Under the pieces are notes generated by a model. The model did no database searches, had not been told where the DNA came from, and was given only the letters and a program-made list of their open reading frames with translations. DNA of 11,578 nucleotides from JAVVFH01 sp032250585 (lineage in GTDB: Bacteria > Pseudomonadota > Gammaproteobacteria > Xanthomonadales > SZUA-36). Where the stretch lies: NCBI GenBank assembly GCA_032250585.1, contig JAVVFH010000103.1, positions 1-11,578 of the forward strand. The letters are read 5' to 3'. Below are positions 6,574 through 11,578 of the stretch, piece by piece (the stretch's first letter is position 1; each line of letters opens with the position of its first letter). The translations under genes and the position numbers were made by a program.

Positions 6574-6593
6574 TACTGTACATAATAACAGCA
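6574..6593 (-). promoter_or_regulatory. LexA (SOS) box overlapping the terS promoter
   Basis: TACTGTACATAATAACAGCA contains an exact CTGT-N8-ACAG core (6576-6591) and matches the E. coli-type 20-base LexA consensus at 15 positions. On the minus strand the same bases give an extended -10 element, TG-T-TATTAT (hexamer 6588-6583). This predicts transcription from about 6576, 22 bases before the terS ATG. The -35 region is weak. LexA bound here would cover the -10 and block terS until DNA damage. The motif is seen directly; regulation is inferred from well-established LexA behaviour. Confidence 0.8.
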
Positions 6594-6648
6594 TCACTCG
6601 AAATCGCTAATTCTGCGGTTTGGTTAGCGGAAGTAAGAGTCCAGACCG

Positions 6649-6677
6649 TATCGGCAGCTGGCTATCGGCAATCGGCA
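6649..6677. repeat. Short TATCGGCA direct repeats
   Basis: TATCGGCA occurs at 6649-6656 and 6663-6670, and ATCGGCA at 6671-6677, giving steps of 14 and then about 7 bases. They lie in the 220-base gap between the terS promoter and the pseudogene, where I see no gene. They could be protein-binding iterons or chance. The remainder of 6594-6813 shows nothing I can name. Confidence 0.35.
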
Positions 6678-6813
6678 GAAATTGCAAAAGAAAACCCTCT
6701 TGGCCATCGGAGCTCTCGAAGATTTTCACGGCGCTCATCGCGGAGCGCTTCAGGGACGTTTGAGAGTGCCAAAATTGGCTCATCCGGCACGAGATCGACT
6801 ACAGTTGGAGCTT

Positions 6814-7731
6814 ATGGTGATGCGCATGGACCCGGAACGCCGCTACACATTCATCTGAGACGTCCACGGTCAGGCGCCGACGCTTTTGGCCCTGATACAG
6901 AAGCTCGGCTGGAAACGGCGTCAGGGCGGGGACTTGATCGACCGAGGGCCCGAGAACCTCAGGACGGTCGAGATCGTCTGGGAACTGGTGGACCAGGGCG
7001 ACGCCCTGTGTGTCATGGGCAACCACGAGTTCAACGCCGTCCACTTCCACACCGAGGTTCCCGGCTCGCCGGGGACCACCCTCCGGCCTCAGAACGAGAA
7101 GAACCGCCAGCAGCACCAGAAGGTTCTGGACGAGCTGGAGCGCCGTCCGGGCTTCAAGGCCGACATGCTCGCTCGGTTCCGAACGCTGCCGGTGGCGGTC
7201 GAAGGACCGGGCTGGCGCTGCGTCCACGCCTGCTGGCATCCCGCCAGTCTGGCAACCCTGCAGAAGGCCGATAGCGCCTGGTACGTGCCGGCCGCTGCCT
7301 GGGAGCCGGCGGCGACGAAGGGAACCGAGCGCTGGCGCGCTTGCGAGACCCTGCTGAAGGGCCCGGAGTAAGAGCTGCCCGACGGCTGCCATTACCTCGA
7401 CAAGGATGGCAACCCGCGCAGCAATGCACGGATCCGTTGGTGGCATCCGGAACCGAAGACGCTGGAGGAGGCGCTGCTGTTTCCCACGAAGCCGAAAGGG
7501 CCCGATCCCGCCACGCTCCCCTACGAGAATGCCAGCCATCCCGTGTACGGTGAGGCCGAGGCTCGGGTGTTCTTCGGGCACTACTGGAACCGGCGCGCAC
7601 CGCAGCCGGAGTGCCACAACGCGGCGTGCACGGACTACAGCGCCGGCGAGGGGGGCAAGCTAGTAGCCTATCGCTACCAGCGCGAGGAGTCACTCTGCTC
7701 AACGCGGTTCGTGGAGCAGGAGCTGTTGTAG
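6814..7731 (+). pseudogene. Broken calcineurin-like metallophosphoesterase
   Basis: One continuous reading frame encodes a PPP/calcineurin-type phosphoesterase of about 300 residues, but two stops interrupt it. Motifs seen in order: a DVHG remnant of GDxHG, GDLIDRGP, GNHEFN, a conserved VHACWHP and, near the end, FFGHYW and NAACTDYSAGEGGKLVAYR. The first stop (TGA, 6856-6858) replaces the glycine expected before DVHG (GGA to TGA would be one change). The second (TAA, 7369-7371) falls after LLKGPE. There is no frameshift. A dozen residues usually found between the first motif and GDLIDRGP also seem to be missing. Loss of the N-terminal metal ligand segment from any internal restart makes activity unlikely. 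Start drawn at the ATG at 6814; nearby ATGs at 6820 and 6826 are equally possible. Confidence 0.85.
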
Positions 7732-7795
7732 GGATGAGAGAGGTCAGCGGTGTCTTTGTCTGACCCGACTGCCGGCCATGAACGGAGGAAGTTGC

Positions 7796-7981
7796 TTACA
7801 GTGGATGTCTTCGCGGAATCTGCAGTCGTAACACTTTGCATTTCTTGCGATCCCTCAAATCTCCATTTGCGGAATACGCCTGTCCATATTCAAGGGGATC
7901 GGGTGCCAGCCAAAGGGGCTTAATGAAGTCACCCACGATGACATTCGCGCTGAGCCGATACCGGGTATGTGGTTCCGTCAT
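7796..7981 (-). CDS. Doubtful short ORF, 61 residues
   Basis: A short open frame from an ATG at 7981 with only a weak purine-rich stretch before it. The product (with DFIKPLWLAPDPLEYGQAYSANG and a basic C-terminal end, RDRKKCKVLRLQIPRRHPL) has a protein-like composition, and I would not dismiss it. I cannot assign a family, and no domain, signal peptide or membrane segment is visible. It is the only candidate in the roughly 300-base gap between the pseudogene and the next gene. It could equally be a fragment of something larger or non-coding. Confidence 0.3.
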   Translation of the reverse strand: MTEPHTRYRLSANVIVGDFIKPLWLAPDPLEYGQAYSANGDLRDRKKCKVLRLQIPRRHPL

Positions 7982-8027
7982 TGATCTTCGCTGCAAAGTC
8001 AACTGTAGTCCGTCGGCCTGCGGTCAA

Positions 8028-8537
8028 TCACTTGGCCGATTGAACGATTTGATCCACGAGTTCCCAGCCCGGGTATTCGGGATCCATATGCATGTTCCAG
8101 TTCTCAAAGGTCGCCTCCAGCATTGCTGCCGTTGAGATCGCCGGTGAAGAAAAGCCCTTGCACTCGGCAACAAACAGCACCTCGTAGACCTCCCAGTTGT
8201 CGTCCCAGTTGATGCAGTAGAGCAGCCACTCCATCTCCGGGTTCTCGGCCGGCGCGAGGAACCAGGTCATCTCGATGTCCCAAGTCAGGCCGGGGCTGTG
8301 CGGAATCTCCATCCCCATCGTCGAGACTCGGACATGGTCCTTCGGGACCTTGGAAACCAGTTTCTCGAACTGCTCCGCCCGGCCGTAGCAGGGCTCCTCA
8401 TAGTCGTCGAGGTCGTCAGTGTCTTCCGGCTCCTTCTGATCCAGGCCCATAAGCTTCCAGATCTGGTCGCACTTAGGATCGAGGCTGACCACCGCTTGGG
8501 GGAACATCGAGCGGACGATTCTAGGGTCTCGGCTCAT
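8028..8537 (-). CDS. Acidic Trp-rich protein of unknown function
   Basis: A 169-residue soluble protein read from the ATG at 8537, which follows AGGAAAT at a usable distance. An in-frame extension to 8594 has no better start. It has a strongly acidic segment at 37-48 (EPEDTDDLDDYEE) and many tryptophans, concentrated at 86-115 (LTWDIEMTWF...EMEWLLYCINWDDNWEVYEV). These alternate in a way that suggests beta strands. There is no signal peptide, membrane segment or known catalytic motif. The gene stands alone, at least 450 bases from the membrane-protein operon on the same strand. An acidic, compact, single-gene cytosolic protein could be an immunity or inhibitor-type protein, but I have no evidence for that. 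Confidence 0.7.
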   Translation of the reverse strand: MSRDPRIVRSMFPQAVVSLDPKCDQIWKLMGLDQKEPEDTDDLDDYEEPCYGRAEQFEKLVSKVPKDHVRVSTMGMEIPHSPGLTWDIEMTWFLAPAENPEMEWLLYCINWDDNWEVYEVLFVAECKGFSSPAISTAAMLEATFENWNMHMDPEYPGWELVDQIVQSAK

Positions 8538-8997
8538 TTCTAGATTTCCTATGGGTTTCGTCACCCGGACGAACAGGTTGGACCGCAACGTCAACGAACA
8601 CGAAATGTTTCCTGATCACAGCGTAGCAAGCCGCCTTCATGATCGATGGTTTTCCCCCGTCAAGCCAACGTCGGAGAGACTGGAATTCTCGGCACTTATT
8701 TCAGTATATCCTCAAAAAAACTCAGGGGGAAGGTTCAAGTTTTTCTGTAGGAGCCTCGGGATTGACGGCACGCTCCGTGGCCGCGAAAGGCCTAAAGGTC
8801 GTCGGTACGAATGAGTGTGTTGTCAAGATCACACAGACAAAGCTTGATTGTCATTTCCTGGCCCTACATTAGTCCCCGAGCAAATTCCTGCCAAATTGGC
8901 TAGCATAATGCCTGCCCCCACTAGAGGTTGTCCGATCATTGGGAGAGCAGTAAATATATAAGCTCCAAATTGCACGCCTCTCTTTCATATTTGGTTC
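8538..8997. other. About 460 bases without a supported gene
   Basis: Open frames here are short, start inside neighbouring features or lack ribosome-binding sites, and their products look random. I see one small palindrome, GCCAAATTGGC (about 8892-8902), and AT-rich DNA near 8950-8995 just past the end of the membrane operon. There is no convincing terminator, tRNA or integron attC-like structure. Confidence 0.5.
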
Positions 8998-9954
8998 CTA
9001 TGAGGCATCGATAACGACAATGGAGTTTGTATCGTCTTCTCGGAGTCGTCTAAGGTACTCACTGCCGCAAATACCCGCATCGTCTAATCGAGCAATAAGC
9101 GCGGGAAAAGTCGATGCAGTTGCCTGCAAATCTCTTATAAACTGAATCTTTTCAGTTGCTTGATTCTTATGGTCTTGTGTCATATATTTGGTCTCGATTC
9201 CCATTTTTTCTAGAAGCGTCCGAGGGCTCAGTCTAGAAAACAAGTCGTCATACTTCTCTGAGATCAGTTCAGCATGGGAGTGGGCTCTTTCATAGTCGTT
9301 TCCGAAAATGAAGCACTTGCTTGCGAGGGTGTTGCTTACACACAAAGCTCCCAAGTATGATTTAAACAATTCATCATCAAAGCTCGGCTGATCAATAATG
9401 TACTCAAGCTCCGAGCGAATACGGCCACTTCGCTCCCGAAATCGCGACCCCAATTTAACCCAGTCGTGCTTAACCCGGTCTAATCCCTGGAGGTGCTCCG
9501 CAGTATCAGTCAGCCCTCGGAGATCGTTTATTGAATCGCGCATCCGGGAGAGTTTTATCCAACGGAAATCTTTCTTTACCCGCTCATGGATAGCCTCGAC
9601 TGAATCGCCAATGCGATTGATTTTTCTGTTCAGGATCGAAAATCCTACGGCACTGACGCCAAGCCCGGCAATTGATGCTCCAAGCGTTGCAAACTGAAGA
9701 ACCTGCATCATTCCGAGCATTTTCGTTACGGCAGCGAGTTGATAGTTAGCTCCAAGAGAAGAAATTGTCGTAACGGGTGCTAGAGGCCCGCCCATGACAG
9801 AGTTCATTAATGAATTAGAAAGTCCGGTTTCCTGTAGATGTCCTACAATTCGTCCAGTCGCATTGTCTTTCAGAATGCCGCCGAAGCGTGTCATTTGTCC
9901 CGATTGGAGTGCTGCAATGAATCGCTCTGGGACTTGAAAAAGGTAATCATTCAT
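8998..9954 (-). CDS. Unrecognised membrane-associated protein, second gene of operon
   Basis: A 318-residue protein whose ATG overlaps the upstream gene's stop (ATGA, 9951-9954). The N-terminus (FQVPERFIAALQSGQMTRFGGILKDNATGRIVGHLQETG) resembles openings I associate with uncharacterised proteins in variable bacterial regions. No function is known to me. A hydrophobic, Gly/Ala-rich segment at about 85-108 (LQFATLGASIAGLGVSAVGFSIL) is a likely single membrane span or insertion hairpin. A basic, coiled-coil-like stretch follows (108-140) and then a long helical soluble domain. There is no signal peptide. The arrangement with the neighbouring membrane protein suggests a two-component complex at the inner membrane. 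Small toxin, abortive-infection or stress-response roles are possible but unproven. Confidence 0.75.
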   Translation of the reverse strand: MNDYLFQVPERFIAALQSGQMTRFGGILKDNATGRIVGHLQETGLSNSLMNSVMGGPLAPVTTISSLGANYQLAAVTKMLGMMQVLQFATLGASIAGLGVSAVGFSILNRKINRIGDSVEAIHERVKKDFRWIKLSRMRDSINDLRGLTDTAEHLQGLDRVKHDWVKLGSRFRERSGRIRSELEYIIDQPSFDDELFKSYLGALCVSNTLASKCFIFGNDYERAHSHAELISEKYDDLFSRLSPRTLLEKMGIETKYMTQDHKNQATEKIQFIRDLQATASTFPALIARLDDAGICGSEYLRRLREDDTNSIVVIDAS

Positions 9955-10757
9955 TCTGTGTCCTCGGTATGCAACTGAGCCTCCGCCGTCTCACGAATTA
10001 TTCTTTGCAAATTCCCGCATAGGCCGCCGCTTTCCTGTGTGGTCGGGCTTGCTATTTCGATTCGACCAAATGTGAGCTCGTCAACATAGGCTGATATTTT
10101 CTTAAAAAGTCGATTGAGTGCGCGTTGCTTGAAGCTCGACGCACGAAAAGCGGCCGTCATTAAAGTGAATGTGATGACGACTCCACTAGCGATCGCAAAG
10201 GGCCACGCTATAACCGTCACACCCAGCAGCCCGAGAAGTCCGCCAGCTGATACTATCGAGCCCGAAACTGCGGTCGGAATTGCGACAATTGCGGCTGCTG
10301 CTGGTCCAATCGTTGCAGCTAGGTCGGCAATGTCCTTGTAGGCTTGTCTGTTTTCTGCAAGGCTTTCTATTGAGTTGGACACTTGAATCGGACCTCCATG
10401 TTGGCGTAGCACGGAGAGGGCTTCGCGTGAGGCCTTTTCAATGAAATCTGTTGAAGTATTTGCGACCCAGGTCTGTATGACTGGTTCAACATCGTCACGA
10501 AGAATTCGCCTGCTCCTGAATAGCGAGTCGATAAATGACTTGCTTTCCAGTATTTGCTTAATTTCTAGCATCAATCGATTTTGATGGGGTTTAAGGAAGT
10601 CATCGACAGCCAATTCCCATCGGTCACGCCATTCGAGGATCGCCAGCTTCCGCTGAGTCTTGTTGACACTAGTTGATTTTGATTTTCCTTCAGGCTCTTC
10701 GGGCCGAACTGTTAAGTCCTGAGCCATGCTCTTTCGCGGAAATAGCCAACCAAACAT
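9951..10757 (-). CDS. Unrecognised two-span membrane protein, first gene of operon
   Basis: A 268-residue protein from the ATG at 10757, with GTGGGG about 8 bases upstream; a GTG at 10772 would add five residues but has no ribosome-binding site. Residues 1-30 are polar. Residues 35-140 form a charged, helix-rich domain (RKLAILEWRDRWELAVDDFLKPHQNRL...). Two adjoining hydrophobic stretches at about 148-170 and 173-202, rich in Gly and Ala, form a probable helical hairpin in the membrane. A basic stretch (RASSFKQRALNRLFKK, about 205-220) and a soluble tail follow. Large helical domain plus Gly-rich hairpin loosely recalls membrane-remodelling or pore-type proteins, but there is no GTPase motif. 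A perfect FNR/Anr-type site lies upstream at a functional distance. Confidence 0.75.
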   Translation of the reverse strand: MFGWLFPRKSMAQDLTVRPEEPEGKSKSTSVNKTQRKLAILEWRDRWELAVDDFLKPHQNRLMLEIKQILESKSFIDSLFRSRRILRDDVEPVIQTWVANTSTDFIEKASREALSVLRQHGGPIQVSNSIESLAENRQAYKDIADLAATIGPAAAAIVAIPTAVSGSIVSAGGLLGLLGVTVIAWPFAIASGVVITFTLMTAAFRASSFKQRALNRLFKKISAYVDELTFGRIEIASPTTQESGGLCGNLQRIIRETAEAQLHTEDTE

Positions 10758-10860
10758 ACGCAAGCCCCACACTTGGCTGTGATGCGAGACGATTCGGGAT
10801 TGCCCCTACCCGTCATTGGAAGAGGACAGCTTAGCTCTCACGCTGAACCGTCAAAGACCG

Positions 10861-10902
10861 AATCTAACTGTCACGCGCTTGAAGGTAATTGATCTAAATC
10901 AA
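10861..10902 (-). promoter_or_regulatory. FNR/Anr-type site and promoter for the membrane operon
   Basis: TTGATCTAAATCAA (10889-10902) is an exact TTGAT-N4-ATCAA match. On the minus strand, TAGATT (10866-10861) matches the -10 consensus at four of six positions and predicts a start at 10854. The centre of the palindrome then falls at -41.5, the class II position where FNR activates. In the plus direction no -10-like sequence sits at the matching distance. The leader to the ATG at 10757 would be about 97 bases. The positions are measured; anaerobic activation is inferred. Confidence 0.6.
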
Positions 10903-10916
10903 AGCAGGGCGGGTTC

Positions 10917-11078
10917 GCCGATAAGTGGTTCGGCTACCAGTGCTGAGTTCACAACAAAAATGTGAGACGACCGGTGTGATGGAAAGGTATACCTATAGCA
11001 GCACACTCGTAGACCCCGATTTATCTGTACCGATAATTGCTTTTTCTAGACCAAAGCAGTACACTATTTATCGGCACA
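10917..11078. repeat. CCGATAA-type repeats, possible res subsites
   Basis: TGTACCGATAA (11026-11036) and an inverted near-copy TTATCGGCACA (11068-11078; 10 of 11 matching) flank the recombinase promoter region. A third CGCCGATAA lies at 10917-10925. Serine resolvases bind imperfect inverted half-sites starting TGT next to their own genes, so these may be parts of a res site. The spacing does not match the classical Tn3 layout exactly. Confidence 0.35.
11037..11065 (+). promoter_or_regulatory. Weak promoter candidate for the serine recombinase
   Basis: TTGCTT (11037-11042) and TACACT (11060-11065) are separated by 17 bases. They match the consensus at three and four of six positions. The pair lies between the CCGATAA repeats, so recombinase binding could repress its own gene as in Tn3-type systems. 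Transcription would start about 30 bases before the ATG at 11103. Confidence 0.35.
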
Positions 11079-11102
11079 GTCAAATCAGCACAGGGAGTTG
11101 CA

Positions 11103-11578
11103 ATGTTCATCCGAGCCTACCTTCGGGCCAGCACCAGTGAGCAGGACGCCACCCGGGCGTCCGAGAGCCTCGAGAACTTCGTTTCAGAGCGCGGACACCG
11201 CATTGCCGCCCGGTATGTCGAGAACGCCTCCGGAGCCAGCTCAGAGCGCGTTGAACTGCGCCGGCTGCTGCAGGACGCGCAACCCGGCGACATCCTTCTG
11301 GTCGAGGCCATCGACCGCCTCAGCCGATTGCCCCAGAAGGCCTGGGAGGCGCTTCGGGCCGAGATCGAGGGCAAGGGCCTGCGCGTGGTCGCTCTGGACC
11401 TGCCGACCAGCCACGCAGCGCTGGGAGGCGGCAATGCCGACGAATTCACCCGGCGGATGCTCGACGGCGTAGCCATTGGCCGAAGTCAGATCTACTTATC
11501 ACATGTCCCAGGTACGATGCGGGTAACCTCTATGTCAATTGCCTCGAAGCCGGTTATGTTTGGCCTTGCCTTTGCAAT
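11103..11578 (+). CDS. Serine recombinase (resolvase) N-terminal part, probably truncated
   Basis: The frame opens at ATG 11103 behind GGGAG and runs to the window edge without a stop (158 codons). It starts as a resolvase/invertase catalytic domain: IRAYLRASTSEQDA with nucleophile S10 and R8, a SGASSERVELRRLL segment, and VEAIDRLSRLP with D71, R72 and R75. It continues with RVVALDLPTS. Up to about residue 123 (ADEFTRRMLDGV) it follows the family, in which a long helix and C-terminal HTH should come next. Instead the sequence turns to an unrelated GRSQIYLSHVPG... and base composition drops. This points to loss of the helix and HTH by insertion or deletion near 11475. Such a fragment would not recombine DNA. 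More sequence to the right would settle it. Confidence 0.8.
   Translation, partial: MFIRAYLRASTSEQDATRASESLENFVSERGHRIAARYVENASGASSERVELRRLLQDAQPGDILLVEAIDRLSRLPQKAWEALRAEIEGKGLRVVALDLPTSHAALGGGNADEFTRRMLDGVAIGRSQIYLSHVPGTMRVTSMSIASKPVMFGLAFA

Noticed and set aside
6554..6583. Longer terS starting at 6583
   Set aside because: That ATG lies within the LexA box and upstream of the predicted transcript start, with no ribosome-binding site. The ATG at 6553 has GGAG at the right distance and begins at the conserved domain.
6856..6858. Possible UGA recoding (selenocysteine or readthrough) in the phosphoesterase
   Set aside because: The stop replaces a glycine of the metal motif, a second stop of a different type follows, and residues appear deleted nearby. 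Gene decay explains all three.
7732..8027. Integron cassette (attC) arrangement around the orphan genes
   Set aside because: I found no paired GTTRRRY / RYYYAAC core sites or long imperfect palindromes next to these genes.
8538..8997. Plus-strand open frames of 77-87 residues in the gap
   Set aside because: They begin inside or against the neighbouring gene, lack ribosome-binding sites, and their products show no protein-like pattern.
10909..10917. GCGGGTTCG, identical to part of the tRNA-Leu T-arm, as a second att site
   Set aside because: Only nine bases match, they are the generic T-arm consensus, and the other half of the arm is missing.
1..11578. CRISPR array or rRNA genes
   Set aside because: No regularly spaced repeats with unique spacers and no rRNA-like sequence were seen on either strand.

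Overview
This window reads as a mobile island at a tRNA gene, followed by a patchwork of accessory genes. The host is probably a gammaproteobacterium: there is a textbook CTGT-N8-ACAG LexA site, a perfect TTGAT-N4-ATCAA FNR/Anr-type site, and Shine-Dalgarno-led GC-rich genes. I cannot name the genus from sequence alone.

Left edge (1-400): AT-rich DNA, a rho-independent terminator on the minus strand, and the 3' half of a tRNA-Leu(CAA) gene (anticodon stem to discriminator base). The 5' half of the tRNA is replaced by unrelated DNA, as expected at an attachment-site junction. Next come a good sigma-70-type promoter and a set of TGCCTACA repeats that look like integrase or excisionase arm sites.

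Island core (398-6593): a tyrosine integrase, an unrecognised gene overlapping it, two perfect inverted repeats, an AlpA/excisionase-type HTH protein, a small unrecognised phage-type protein, a 707-residue TOPRIM-RepA-like primase/helicase, a TubC-docking-like plus Cys-cluster protein, and a small protein. Converging on these is a lone phage small terminase gene (terS) on the opposite strand. There is no large terminase, portal, capsid or tail gene in view. The order int - alpA-like - primase/helicase - orphan terS is that of a phage-inducible chromosomal island (PICI), a satellite that uses a helper phage's particles. The terS promoter carries a LexA (SOS) box, recalling the LexA-controlled terS operon of staphylococcal SaPIs.

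Middle (6594-8997): a metallophosphoesterase pseudogene with two in-frame stops, a doubtful short ORF, an acidic Trp-rich orphan protein on the minus strand, and about 460 bases with no supported gene.

Right part (8998-11578): a two-gene minus-strand operon of unrecognised membrane proteins with ATGA overlap, preceded by an FNR/Anr-type box placed exactly at -41.5 from a predicted start site. Diverging from it is the N-terminal catalytic domain of a serine recombinase. Its frame stays open to the window edge, but its family resemblance and base composition change near 11475, suggesting truncation. The second island boundary (an intact tRNA-Leu) is not in the window.
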